Shown here: piece after piece, positions 21,252 through 32,104 of the stretch | Layout of the letters: every line of letters starts with the position of its first letter | Position numbering within the stretch: the first letter of the stretch is position 1 | DNA from: Enoplolaimus lenunculus | Lineage: Eukaryota; Nematoda; Enoplea; Enoplida; Thoracostomopsidae | NCBI GenBank assembly: GCA_030248215.1 | Contig: JASANG010001891.1 | Span: 1 to 64,000, forward strand | DNA: 64,000 nucleotides | Direction of reading: 5' to 3' | Position numbers and translations under genes: made by a program | Notes under the pieces: model-generated | Told to the model about the DNA's origin: nothing | Seen by the model: only the letters and a program-made list of their open reading frames with translations | The model's database searches: none

Positions 21252-21944
21252 AGAACCTAATGCTACCTAGGGCACTTGTCCAAGCTTAAATAAACCTGAG
21301 GACGAGTCTAACTCTAATACACAGCTACAGTTATGCCAAAATCTGAATTACAGAGTAAGGAAAAAGCGAATAAGAGCCGCAACTTGCTTTTATATACGTG
21401 TTAATCTAGAGAAATGTTTTTTAATTTCTACCTAAATTACCGCTTGTTGCAGCTAAAGCCAACTTTGGAAACCTTTGAAATTTAAAAATACGAATAAACT
21501 GGTTCATTTTGTTTCTGGTTTACTTTAGTTAGCACGAATTACAAATTACAAAGTGTTACTCATGTCGTCTTAGTCAGCGCTAACCAAAATTATACATTAG
21601 TCTAAAATATTTTAAGTATATAATTAATGTGATGCATCATGACTACTAAACAATAATGTGCTTGTAATTAGCTGCGCTTTGCGGAGAGTCTTTGCCTCAT
21701 ACGGGCAAGGAAGTGCTATATTTAAGAACGGCTGAGCTCAAACCCGACCTTAAATACAATTAAAAAAACACCGGATTGTTTTCTAAAACCATTAGAGTTA
21801 TGAACTGAGACGAAACCAGGAGCGTAGCCGGAATTTCATTTCCCTAGTTGAAAACCTCACATAGGAGTGTTGCGCGAGTGCACGTAGTTTACCGACCAAA
21901 TTTATATTGACGTCTAGAATCCAGAAGGAAATTACTAAATCGTC
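21252..21944. other. Unannotated interval
   Basis: No gene seen. It contains an isolated end-like motif near 21820 (AGGAGCGTAGCCGGAATTTC), probably a MITE relic. Confidence 0.5.
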
Positions 21945-22046
21945 TTAAAAGTATAAACTTTTTGGAAGTCAAATTTCACTACGTTTGTGTAGTCCCGTTG
22001 AGCCTGTTTCGGAGAGAGTCAATTTCACTAACTATTTTTTGCAGTG
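21945..22046. mobile_element. Truncated CACTGCAAAAAATGG-family MITE
   Basis: Only the right half is present: TTTGTGTAGTC, GCCTGTTTCGGAGAGAGTC and the end ACTATTTTTTGCAGTG. The left half is missing. Confidence 0.65.
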
Positions 22047-22593
22047 TGGCTGGCATACGATTAACACATTAGATGTGCACCGATTAAATTTGAAGAATTT
22101 TGGTATTAATGCTTTGATTCCCATCACTTATGCTCCTTTTGGCAGTTAGGCACAAACCTTAAAACCCATTATAGCTGTAGTATTATCAATGTATACTTCG
22201 TCTGTAAGACCTGGCTAAGCCACGGGTTTTGCTAATCGTTTGCTGTCAATTTTTAAACCCATATTTAACTTTGATACAAATATGGCAAGTAGAGTTGTAT
22301 TTTCTTTTAAAGCGTATGTGCTTTTTTTTGAAATCCAAATAATGTCCTTGCGATCATTATTAAAAATTACCAGTGAACAAAAACTGTAATGTAAACAGCT
22401 CAGACAAAAAATTCGGCCAAAAAATATTTGCCGCATTTCGAAAACATAAATCTGACGTGTGAGTAAATTTTAGCCGCAAAAAGAAATTTTCATTAAATTT
22501 AATGTTTTGTAAACAATAAACATAAAGTTTGATTTAGCCAAAATTACCGTAACCTGGACAAGGCTAATTTCAGTTTTAAACCATGCCTTATTC
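22047..22593. other. Unannotated interval
   Basis: No gene recognised. A 73-codon minus-strand frame (22215-22436) has no recognisable features. Confidence 0.5.
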
Positions 22594-22799
22594 GGCCCAT
22601 GTAAAGATCAGGGGCGGAACGATTTTTTGTGGGACTGCAATAGAGTAAGCTTAAGCTTTAAACTTACTTTTTGCTTGGCTAGGTTTACACTTAGGCATAG
22701 GCTTAGAAATAAGCTCATTATTACGATTAAGCTTAGGCTTAGGCTTAGGTTTTGGAATATGCTTATAATTCTGTTCCGCCTCTGCTCTTTACATTGGCC
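22594..22799. mobile_element. hAT-like MITE with TTAGGC repeats and 8-bp flanking duplication
   Basis: It starts GGCCCATGTAAAGATCAGGG and ends with the inverse (CTCTTTACATTGGCC). The flanks are CCTTATTC and CCTTCTTC, an 8-bp duplication with one mismatch, as hAT elements make. The interior has AGTAAGCTTAAGCTTTAAAC, then degenerate TTAGGC repeats (GCTTAGGCTTAGGCTTAGG), then GGAATATGCTTATA. Confidence 0.8.
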
Positions 22800-24459
22800 C
22801 CTTCTTCGATTAATTTCTCAATTACAAGTCAAGGTTAGCATCGAACTTTAAATATGGCAAAAGCTGCGAACGTTATACAATTATTTACAGGTGTAACAAG
22901 CACAATACCTGTATTAAGCTATCGAAGTATATGTTACGACGATGCTTTCACCTTATGCAAACAGTGTTTTGTTTTCGACAAATTCATTTGCCATCGCCAA
23001 TAAAAATTCAGATTAAATAAAATAAATTAGCGATTTTAGCGAAATCGACTGAAACGTACTTGTAGTGCATCCTTTATGAAAGGATTTAAATTATTGTGAT
23101 ACGCACTTTAACGTTTCATAAAAACGTAAAAATTCGAAGCATAATATTCGAATCGCCGCTAGCTGGTAAAAATTATGAAACACAATTTTGTTTTATGCTA
23201 AAGTACAATTTTTCAGAGGGAGAAAATTTTAAAGCATGGACCTTAGCATTTTGTCGCAAAAACCATAACGGAAGGTGCGTACGCGCTCCGTCCGCGCCTC
23301 CTTTGCGGATCCGCTACGATGGTTTAATTTCTACGATTTTTAGACAAATTGCAAACAGGTCCAAAGCTTAAAAAATAACGCATGCACGTAATTCGGCCAG
23401 ACAGTAAACCAAGAAACACCCGCAACAAACGTCCAATCATTACACTTTGAACTCAGTTTAATTTAAACTTCCGCGTGCAACAACGCACACGTTCAAATAA
23501 TAGACAATTGAATTAAAAAAATCCACTTTCGACTATGAAAAACGTTAAAATGACACAGTTTCAAATGAATTAGGTTTAAAACAAAATATACAACCTTAAA
23601 CCAAACACCTCTACCAGCCATTTTAGAGTACGAGAGAATGGAGTAAAATTAATGTGAAACGTTTTGTCAGCGTAAGCTGCGAAAAAACAAAATCAATGAG
23701 CTGGTGTAGCGAAACCGTCATTCCGTCTGACGTCCCTGTAACGGGGCTTGCCGACAGTTACGTGGCTAAGATTTCATTTTGGAAAGGTATAACTTGGTGA
23801 TAAAAGCTTTTTCCGAGTCAGGACGCAGCAAGCGAAAAATAGTTATTTGCTCGCTATGTCATGAAAGTTATTCTAAATCCTGTTAAAGGTACTTATTTCG
23901 TTGTTTTTCCAGAACTTTTGGATGAGAATATATCCCATTATTCATCTGCTTGTAAAGGCAAATGAATGTTGAAAATAATTAGCATAAACGGGGGTGTTGA
24001 TTAAACCTCAGCGACAACCCGATGTGGGCGGATATACAGCACCGTATTTTTCTTATTAGGTCCAAAATTATCCAGAGACCGAAAACAAAACATAAATTTA
24101 AGCGCGGCGCTAACAAACAAAACCACATTTTTGTGACCAACTATTATGCCTGCCGGCTTGCTTTTCTTATCTATTTACCGGTTTCTATTTATATATGCGT
24201 TTAGAGAACCGCGAAATAAACTCTAAAGGTGAACAACGCTAAAATAGTTCGGTTCTGGTTTTATGTGCCCTAAAAATGCACAGCGATATAGCGTACGAGT
24301 ATTGTAAATAAACCAATGGTACATTGAACGGGGGCACCCAGGCGCAAACCCCCTTCTGCTGGAATCAAAAGTAAAATATTGTCGTAACCTTTAGGTCAAG
24401 AAATGTGTTTGTTTTCGGGCTCGCTTCGCTCGTGAACTTTTTTCACAAAATATATATTT
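22800..24459. other. Unannotated interval with MITE relics
   Basis: No gene recognised. A stretch near 23700-23760 (TAGCGAAACCGTC, GACGTCCCTGTAACGG) resembles part of the GC-rich MITE at 28412-28922. GC-rich words at about 23280-23325 and a GGGGGCACCCAGGC motif near 24330 look like other element ends. Confidence 0.5.
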
Positions 24460-24862
24460 GTGTTATCCCTTATCAAATCTGAGGGATCGGCCACTGAAGT
24501 AAGCCTTTATCGAGATGGGCTAGTGCGGCAAATGTACTACGCGACCCAGCAAACCAACAACCTACCACAGTCAAGTAGAAATATAAGAAGTCTTGGTCAA
24601 GTTGTGTGTTCTTTTTCAAGGCAGTGCTGGTTCTGTGTCCATACAAATGGTATAACTTTTCCTGCGTGGTTGATTGAAAAGACCAATTGCGTGCTAAGAA
24701 ATAATGATTTGTACACTGATTCCATTTTTCGAAACATGCTATTGGGGCTTGTTTGGCACAACAAAGCCAAAACCAATGCCTAAACCTGAACCGAAGTTTA
24801 AACATAAACCTAATCGTAAAGCGTAACCTTGAAGCATAAGCCTTCCAGACTCTGAGCGCCAC
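24460..24862. other. Overlapping long open frames, no family recognised
   Basis: A 107-codon + frame (24460-24783) and a 129-codon - frame (24473-24862) overlap almost entirely in a less AT-rich patch. The right end contains TAAGCC-rich MITE sequence (about 24770-24840), which supplies the Arg/Phe-rich part of the minus frame. I recognise no domain in either and give neither a function. At most one could be coding. Confidence 0.2.
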
Positions 24863-25982
24863 CCACTGTCGCTAAGTGGACAGGCCGCTATAATTAACAT
24901 GGAACCATTTTTGGACGAAGTTTTCGGAAAATGGTAACCTGTGCCAAGTTGCTCAAACTATCATCATAGCAGTCTTCGATCGTCTGCCGATGTTTCGAAG
25001 ATTCAAGAGTCGCACAAGCTTTCGAATACCCATTATAATTTCAATTTTCATACTTACATCCTACCATTATATCACCTGCTCTGTTTGAGTTGTGCGGTAT
25101 GCAAACTAGGCCGCTGATAGCAAATTGGTAAAGCGAAACGAAACTAACGTGGAGTTGCGAACTATAAATTTTTGATTAACCAAAACGCCACTCAAGTGAC
25201 TAAGTAAAATTGATGCTTTGCAAACTTTTGTACCTAATAATCCATCGAAATGGGTTCATTGGGTGCCGGCGAGTATGTTCAAGACCGGGCAAATGTGATC
25301 TATAAGCGCCATCGGCAAGTATTGGTGGTATATCTAGGAATATAGAGTAAAAATTGGAAAATTTGTAGCCCGTAAAAGCTTAATATTATTGTGCGCTGAA
25401 CCCCGCTTGCACACCCAAACAATATTCTTGGAAGAGGTCCATGAATTATTGTTAATTACGTCTGGTTTGCAAACCATGTCTTCAACGAATGATAATAGGG
25501 TATATACAAGTATTTGTAATTATTGCAAAACAAAGTTTAGCATAGTGGAAGTAAATTATAATTTTCATAAGTGAACACTTTCATAGTACAACTAACTGTA
25601 TATTTTTCGCTGCTCATCAAAAGCCTTTGGCCGCGATGCGCGAAAATTCTAAACTATTCGAGGGCCAGGAAATTTCTAAGGGCGTCTTGTACACTTTCTC
25701 TCGCCATATTTAAGATTAAGCTTTAGGTTAGTCTGTAGGTTCAGGTTTAGGCTTAGAAAAGTCTTTTCCGAGATCGAAGACTAAGTCTGACGAGGAAGTG
25801 TAGAAAATCCTTTAAAAGCATTCAACAATAAATATATAACCGCTGCTGAATAAATTGTTTATGTCATCGTGAGATTAGATCTGGCTAAAATTGTAGAAAG
25901 CTGGACTCCCGAAACATCCGCAAAACGTTTTAGAAGACTACGCTCAAACCAGGTAAACTGGAAATGCTGCTAATGTGCTGGT
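24863..25982. other. Region downstream of gene C
   Basis: No gene recognised. A TTAGGC-like patch occurs at about 25715-25790 (AGGTTCAGGTTTAGGCTTAG). No clear poly(A) signal for gene C was found within 300 bp of its stop. Confidence 0.45.
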
Positions 25983-26032
25983 TCATAAACCCCAGTAGTA
26001 CCTTTGATTACTTTGTAAAATGCACCATTTTC
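25983..26032 (-). CDS. Gene C exon 7: short terminal exon
   Basis: The acceptor is CTTTTAACAG, phase 1; the frame reads GKWCILQSNQRYYWGL and stops at TGA (25985-25983). The intron before it is only 74 bp. A GTACT donor-like site inside the exon could continue the gene instead, so this ending is likely but not certain. Confidence 0.55.
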
Positions 26033-29000
26033 CTGTTAAAAGTAAAATTTAAAAATGTGTATGTTTTTGAGTGAGACAAACTCAATACAATAAAAACGGA
26101 ACGTACCATAAGAAGACTCTTCTGAAGTCACTGAGGATATAAACTGAAAATCGGCTTGAAAGCCTTGAGCCTAAAATGTGAAAAAACCAAGATAAAACCG
26201 ACACTTATTAATATCATTCTACAATCATTTACGGTGGACATATATTATCTGTATTGCCACATGTATTACATACGCTGTCAGTTCTTGTCACTGTTCACCT
26301 TCTGAATTAAAAATTTAACGGTAAAAATTTAATTTTTGAGATTTTACTAAAGCCAGCTCTGTGAATCATAAAAATGAAACCAAATTTAAAAGCAAATACT
26401 TCCTCAGCATCAAACTTACAGGATAAGTACCGCCGTTAAAACCAGCGACAAATTCAATATACATGTGTGGTCCAGACGAAATCACAGTGTCAGGTACAGT
26501 GGTTGCAGGACTACAGTATCTTGCAAGTTTCGGCGTTCGACGCGGATTGACTTCTTCACTAAGGCCTTGAGTAATGTCAGGTCCGTTGCCATCGTAGACT
26601 AATATGTGATCATAGGAATTAAGGGAACATCTGCAAACATTCTTTCGCAGCAAAAACGAACTTCTTAGAAATAAAAATCAATAAAATATGAAAAATAAAA
26701 CAAATGTGCAGTCAGCATTTTAGAACATGATGAAATAAGTTACGTTTATAAAGCGAAAGCAAAAAGACTTTAACAATTATCCTTATCTTTACCAGAGGCG
26801 GTTCTTACCAGAGGCTTGTGTGACCCCGTGTTAGAGGACCAGTTACAAATTTTCCAAAATTAATTTTTGAATGTAGAAATATAGTTATGACATCACCACG
26901 CTTTGTTCAATATTATCTTGAGGAGCCGCTAAACAAATCAGGGCCCGGTAAGGTAAGTACGTTTAAATCAATTAACACTAATTGACAGAGTGAAACAGCG
27001 AGGCCTGCAGCGCATTAGTAAATTTTTCCAACAATTTTTTCCAAACAGGGCAATTGCGGTCACGAAACGTTTATTTTTCTAAATTAAACTTTTAAATATC
27101 TTTCCTTGACCAATCTAATTCTATTATTTTAGTTGTGCATCATTGCCGGTGGTTGATAAGACAACTGAGGCTTGAGAACATTAGCAAGTTTTAAACAACT
27201 ACTTTTTTCACAGCAGAGCAAAGTGAAATTTTAAATCTATTGTACACTTCAAAAGCATACATATTTCGAAAATCTTCGGCCAACACACTTTTTACTTGTC
27301 TAGTTTTTCAATTTTTTCGACGAATCTTAATGAAAAGAAAACGTGAAAATATAATTTCTTGTAAATTTAAATGTTTAACAACAAAACTGTTATCAAGCGA
27401 TGTTAAATGCTTACGTTACGTTCGCTTCAGGCAAATCCAGCCTTCGCAGCGTTAATCGCACTTTTTCATTTTCGTTTCCACTCAGCCAATAGTGACATTT
27501 GATGTTTGATGGATATGGTCGAGGAAATCGTGGTGAAAACAGTTGGCCTGCGCCCCGTCGAAGACTTTTACTGTTTGTGATTTGATAATCGCATTCAGTG
27601 TTTGCATATTTGCTGCCACTACTGACGTATTTACCTAAAATAACCGTATTTTTAGTTTTTAACCAATTTGTTATAAAGCTGCAGGTAAATCTTATAATAG
27701 CAGTCTGAGTCAATTTTTAAGCTCAAGCCTGAGTGTCAACGTAAGGTTGTTATTTGAAAGTCGAGTCGTATAAGGCGTGTTCTGTTTGCATATCAACCGC
27801 CACTACTGATGTGGTTGCGTAAAATCAGAAATTTTTGTTTTTCACCAATTTGTTATATAACTGTTGGTATCAGATGTTATAGTAGTTACCAAATAATATT
27901 TTTAAGCCTAAGCCTATACAGCGTAAACGTAAGTTATTTGACAATCGCATAAAGTGTGGGCGTACTTGCGTACACCGTGTAACAATTTTCAAACGTGCAC
28001 AAGCTGGAGTAACTAAATTTTGAAACTTACTTGCGTCGAGAAATCGAAATGTGCCCAAAAACCCACGGTCGTGGTTTAAATCCAAATAAGAATCGGAATG
28101 AAATTCAAATATGAACGCGTGTGAGCTCGAGTAGTACGTTGTTGTAGGCGGTGCAACTCGTCCACACAATTCGTGAGTCCAAGACGAAAGCTCGTTCACA
28201 GTTGGATTGTTCGCATTTAAATCGTTAAATATTTTAATGAAATCGCTGCATCTGAAAAATTAATAAACATTAATCAGCAAACATGTTTAGCTTTTTGTTG
28301 CCCATGCGAGTACTATTGAGTGAGATGAGTTACACAAAGCTCGTGGTATCGGAGTGAACACTCTATTGACCAAATTTAGCATCAGCACCTACTTCTTTCA
28401 CAATTTTAAACCTAAAGTTGTGCTATACTTTACTGGGCCGCGCGCAGCTAAACGTTGCTAACAAAAATATAAACAAAATCTATTTGATGGCTTCCGGTAT
28501 AGCGTGGAGCCGTTCGACAGCGTGCAGCAGTCTCCGGTGGCGCGCGGCAGGTATAGCGAAACCGTCCGCGTAACCGAAGCCTAAATCAATTTATGGTCTG
28601 CGAGTCAACAGCCCGTTCTAGTCTATTGTTAAACATTTCTTTGAGCAACGGCTAAATTTTTAGGAATATTGTCAATAATAAACACCATTTTAGACGCTAT
28701 TTGTGTTTCATGTAGCATTTTTCAAAACGCTTAAATGAATTTAGCATTTGCAAAATTCTATTATAGCACAAATTAAGTTTTGCCACGATTTTTGTCAAAC
28801 CACTCAGCGTTGCGCGATGCTCGCACCAATAGTTTTTGTCTATATTTTTGTTAGCAACGCACAAGCGGCGTGCGGCGGTGCGCTGCGCCAGCCCGGCGCA
28901 GTAAAGTATAGCGCAACCCTTACTCTCCATTATTTGAGCGAGGTTGAAGCGATAACTCTTGGAACGTAATTTCAACAATTTGATTTGGATCACCAGCGAA

Positions 29001-29758
29001 CGTATACAACACACAATTGATATTCATCGGATAATGATCGGGAAAATTTGGCGACATAAAAGTACCGTTTTGTTCGCGAAGTTCGCCGAAACCATCGTAG
29101 TACTTGCAGTCACAGCCTAAAACATGAAATATTTTAAAACATCGTTTGAATTGCGATGATCGCATTAACGACAATCGCCCAAATGTGACAATTTGCCAAA
29201 CACAACCTGCCCAAACGACACTACTTGTTCAAAACGAAGATTACTAACAAGGAAACCACAAGAATTAAAGAGTTGTTTTAACGAATTCAATGTCGTGAAC
29301 AAGCATAGCATATGCCTTATATAATGGTTTTATAAATTTACTATTAACTATTTGAGTTATAATTTACATGAAACTTTAAATTAATGATAAAGCACTTGTA
29401 ATTGCTGTATTAAGATCGATTCCTCGATAACAAAACAAAGTGTATCGGCCTGAGCGAGATCCATGCACGTTGCAACCTCAAACTGCACTCTATGAAATTA
29501 TATACTGCGCATACGCGAAGTAATTTTTAAACACAACGAGTTGAGCACTATTTTCACCACTTACACGGCTTGTAAGCTCAATTTAATGCAAGAAGGGGTT
29601 AACTAAACTCTTCACCAAAAGCCGAGCAACTAAGAAAGTAAAGGAATGTCAAAATTATTACTTGGATCAACTGCTTCTGTTGTCGTTGGTATGAATGTAG
29701 CAGTTGCAGCAACCATGAACGCCCACGCTACCATCTGAAACAGTACAACTGCCAGCAT
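25983..29758 (-). CDS. Gene C: secreted protein with two CUB domains
   Basis: Seven exons can be followed from ATG to stop: 29758-29662, 29116-28924, 28252-28031, 27634-27415, 26630-26420, 26170-26107 and 26032-25983, with phases 1, 2, 1, 2, 0, 1. The ~350-residue product has a signal peptide, CUB1 (exons 2-3), CUB2 (exons 4-6) and a 17-residue tail ending RYYWGL. All eight CUB cysteines are present. Exon 3 changes reading frame once near 28200, so as written the product would be cut short in CUB1; a sequence error or a recent loss are both possible. The phase series matches gene B, so the two are paralogues. CUB2 has an additional phase-0 intron. No enzymatic or membrane domain is present. 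An extracellular binding role is inferred from the domain type only. Confidence 0.75.
26107..26170 (-). CDS. Gene C exon 6: last strand of CUB2
   Basis: The 64-nt exon follows the acceptor TCACATTTTAG in phase 0 and reads AQGFQADFQFISSVTSEESS, the expected GF-x-A-x-F-x-F ending of a CUB, then a short Ser/Glu linker. Donor TATG/GTACGT is phase 1. Confidence 0.7.
26420..26630 (-). CDS. Gene C exon 5: middle of CUB2
   Basis: The acceptor is GTTTGCAG, phase 2. The frame shows CSLNSYDHILVYDGNG (cysteine 3, with the DHILVYDG strand), ARYCSP (cysteine 4) and MYIEFVAGFNGG. It exits in phase 0 at CCT/GTAAGT. The frame stays open past the donor, so intron retention would give a different end, but splicing to 26170 restores the expected last CUB strand. 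Confidence 0.8.
27415..27634 (-). CDS. Gene C exon 4: first half of CUB2
   Basis: The acceptor is CGGTTATTTTAG, phase 1. The frame shows NTECDYQI (cysteine 1), GQLFSPRFPRPYP, NIKCHYWL (cysteine 2) and VRLTLRRLDLPE. Donor AAC/GTAAGC is phase 2. It is a slightly diverged but clear first half (SPRFP in place of SPNYP). Confidence 0.85.
28031..28252 (-). CDS. Gene C exon 3: second half of CUB1, with a frame change
   Basis: The acceptor is TAATTTTTCAG, phase 2. The first part reads CSDFIKIFNDLNANNPT (cysteine 3). The second part, displaced by one base, reads NELSSWTHELCGRVAPP (cysteine 4), then FEFHSDSYLDLNHDRGF and FRFLDA. Both parts fit a CUB, so one extra base lies near 28200; the exon is 222 nt where 221 would keep the frame. 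The FHSD segment keeps an Asp typical of calcium-binding CUBs. Donor GCAA/GTAAGT is phase 1. Confidence 0.8.
28412..28922. mobile_element. GC-rich MITE abutting a splice donor in gene C
   Basis: The ends AGTTGTGCTATACTTTACTG and (reverse complement) AGGGTTGCGCTATACTTTAC are near-perfect inverted repeats, the same family as 10791-11113. Internal GC-rich subrepeats include TAGCGAAACCGTCCGCG and AGCGGCGTGCGGCGG. It fills most of the intron between gene C exons 2 and 3 and touches the exon 2 donor. Confidence 0.8.
28924..29116 (-). CDS. Gene C exon 2: first half of CUB1
   Basis: The acceptor is CATGTTTTAG, phase 1. The frame shows CDCKYY (two cysteines close together), NGTFMSPNFPDHYP, NINCVLYTF (cysteine 2) and VEITFQELSLQP. 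Donor GGAGA/GTAAGG is phase 2. The first bases of the intron beyond GTA come from the end of an inserted MITE (28412-28922). Confidence 0.85.
29662..29758 (-). CDS. Gene C exon 1: signal peptide
   Basis: ATG at 29758 opens MLAVVLFQMVAWAFMVAATA, a strongly hydrophobic leader, followed by a Thr-rich stretch (FIPTTTEAVDP). Donor CCAA/GTAATA is phase 1, as in exon 1 of gene B. An internal Met at residue 9 could also start, but the first gives the full leader. Confidence 0.75.
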
Positions 29759-31280
29759 TCTTAGTAACAAAAACAAATCAGCCCGTTGGATTAGCTCGGG
29801 ATTGTTAGAGCCATTTCAAAATTTTTTGAAAGGCGCTTACAAACGTTATGCTTATAATATTGAAAGCAGTTCACAGATTAACAATTATCAACCGTTTCAT
29901 GATCACTTTATAACGGCAGTGATATATCTATTTTGGTCATGTTTCGTAAATTTTCTGAAAACACAAATGAAATTATTTCATAGTACCGGTTAGCCATGTT
30001 TACAAATTTTTGTCACGCGTGTTCAGAACAGCCTCACAAGCAGAATTTCTTAGTTGACAGGGCAAGAACATTTCTAGAGATGTCTAGGAAAATGTTCCTG
30101 ACATAGAATTGTTTTAATGCGGTTGAAAAAACTTTAGACCAGAGACACGAGCTATCCTCTGCGGATTTAGTACAGAGTTTAATTGAACCAGGTTCAGCAT
30201 AGACAATTCGCAACTCTGTGCGTGCAAGTGCGGGTACATCCTCACCCCACTGGGTTGTCAAAACAATTTTCATATAGCCATACGTACACACCTCTACCCA
30301 ATCCTCTGAAAGTCCGTTGACCTAGCGAGCTACCGTGCTCTCTTTCTGTCTGTAATTTCATAACAGATTCAAGTAGCAAAGCCAAGATAAGCCTTGTGAA
30401 AATTCATTCAGGGTGGAAATTCATGACGAGCTTGAATTGAACCAAATTCCAACAACACGTCTAACAACTTTAGTGCTAGATCATAACCACTGAAATTCCA
30501 GGACCCGAGACCCCCTCCGGCAAAACCGAAGTCTGAATGAGTTAAAGAAGACATATAGATGCAGGTATATAATCGTTTTCATTGAGTGTTTACAAGATCT
30601 ATACTTTTAGTTAACCTTGGAATTATAAGCCTGGTTAATTATTTCATATCTGCCTTCTTGTCTAAGAAACATAATATGCTTCGACAGGTTCAAGTTTCCA
30701 ATTTGAAATAGGACAAAACCAATTCCTAGTACCAAAATAAACTATTGAGCAGCACTAATGACCTCAAGGAGCGTTCCGGAGTTGGTTTACAGTGGACAAT
30801 TTGAATACCAAAATCCTGACCGTAGAGTTTAAGGTGAGATACGAGTTGATCACAATACTGATGATTGCTTCATTGAAGCTTATATTCAAACAACGAAGAC
30901 ATCCTGAGTTGTTTAGCTATAACTGAAGGCAATTATGCTCCACAGAAAAGACTTTACAACTAATAACAAAAAACTAAATGATGTTTGTAATGGGATAATA
31001 AATTTAGAAAACGATCCAGTATTATTTCTTACGTAAACGGTCATAAAATTGTTCTATCGTTCAGTCAGAGAAGGTACAAATTCTAAAACAAATACCCAAA
31101 GACGAAAGAAAACGTGGTCAAATACAGGGTTGTGGCACTGGTTTTAAGGAACCATTTGAACAAAAAGTTCTACACATCAAAATTTGTTTCGACAGCAGTG
31201 TTAGCAGCAAGAAAAACTCGCCGACCGCAAAGGTTGAGCTCCGTTGTAAATATGAATTCGACGAGAAAATGAACTATTAA
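29759..31280. other. Region upstream of gene C; one unassigned open frame
   Basis: A minus-strand frame at 30034-30291 (85 codons, containing MKIVLTTQWGEDVPALARTE) has protein-like composition but no domain I recognise and no clear start or splice context. A MITE-end-like segment with ACCCCCTCCGGCAAAACCGA lies near 30510. No other gene was seen. Confidence 0.3.
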
Positions 31281-31397
31281 GCCCCATTCACACGTGCAAG
31301 TTTTTGTAGCAAGAACTCGCAGCTACAACTTGCATGAAATATTTGCAGCTGCAACTATTTTTAAAGGAACATTCCGAGTGACCAATTCAACTGCAGG

Positions 31398-31840
31398 CAG
31401 GGTGCAACCGGAATTATGAAATACCGGAAACGTAACCTGAACCGGAAAGTTAAAAAATACCGGAGCCGGAAACGGAGCCGGAAATGAAAAATTCTTATTA
31501 CCGAAAAATTAATTATTAACGCTATTTTATCGCTTTTAACGGAGTAAACACACCGTTTAGAATGCCAAAATCTTGAAACAAATGCAGTAGCTGGAAACGT
31601 ATGATCAATTATAAAGTATGACACAAATTGAAAATTTTGGCAAAGTACACTCAGACAATTATAGAAGATTAAATTACAATAATGTCTCAAATTTTTCTTA
31701 AATTCTGGAATGAAAAACAATTTTCAATACCGAAAAAATAGCGAAAAATTCCGGTGAAAAAATACCAAAATTTTTACTGGAACTGGATAGTGAAAAATAC
31801 CGAATTTCGCTACCGGAACCGGAATTCCGTTTGCACCCTG
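31398..31840. mobile_element. hAT-like MITE nested in another MITE
   Basis: The terminal inverted repeats are CAGGGTGCAACCGGAATT and, at the right, AATTCCGTTTGCACCCTG. The flanks are ACTGCAGG (31390-31397) and ACTGCAGA (31841-31848), an 8-bp duplication with one mismatch, the hAT signature. The interior is rich in CCGGAACCGG and CCGGAGCCGG words, which create an Arg/Phe-rich false frame on the minus strand. Confidence 0.85.
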
Positions 31841-31903
31841 ACTGCAGATGCAAAAAAAACTCAAGCAATTTGCAACTGCGTTCACAGGTGCGAATTAAAT
31901 TGA

Positions 31904-32050
31904 ACAGCGTGAATTCCAGTGAATAATTTGCAGCTGCAAATACTTCAAAGCAGCTTTGTGATCAAACCTGCACATGCAACAGCGTGAATTCCAGTGAATA
32001 ATTTACAGCTGCAAAACCTTCAAAGCTGCTTTGTGATCAAACTTGCGCAA
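31904..32050 (+). repeat. 75-bp tandem duplication inside the MITE
   Basis: ACAGCGTGAATTCCAGTGAA begins at 31904 and again at 31979, and the following ~70 bp match with a few changes, giving two copies of a 75-bp unit. Confidence 0.85.
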
Positions 32051-32104
32051 ACGTGTTGCATGTGCAAGTTTTTGCTGCGAAAATTTGCACCTGTGAATAG
32101 GTTT

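Larger units (their letters stand above)
31281..32104. mobile_element. MITE (CATTCACACGTGCAAG family) carrying a nested element
   Basis: It starts GCCCCATTCACACGTGCAAG and ends GCACCTGTGAATAGGTTT in inverted orientation. Without the 443-bp insert (31398-31840) it would be about 380 bp. GCAGCTGCAA words are frequent inside. Confidence 0.75.

Noticed and set aside
31361-31720. 119-codon minus frame with Arg/Phe-rich end
   Set aside because: It is produced by CCGGAACCGG-type repeats of the nested hAT-like element.
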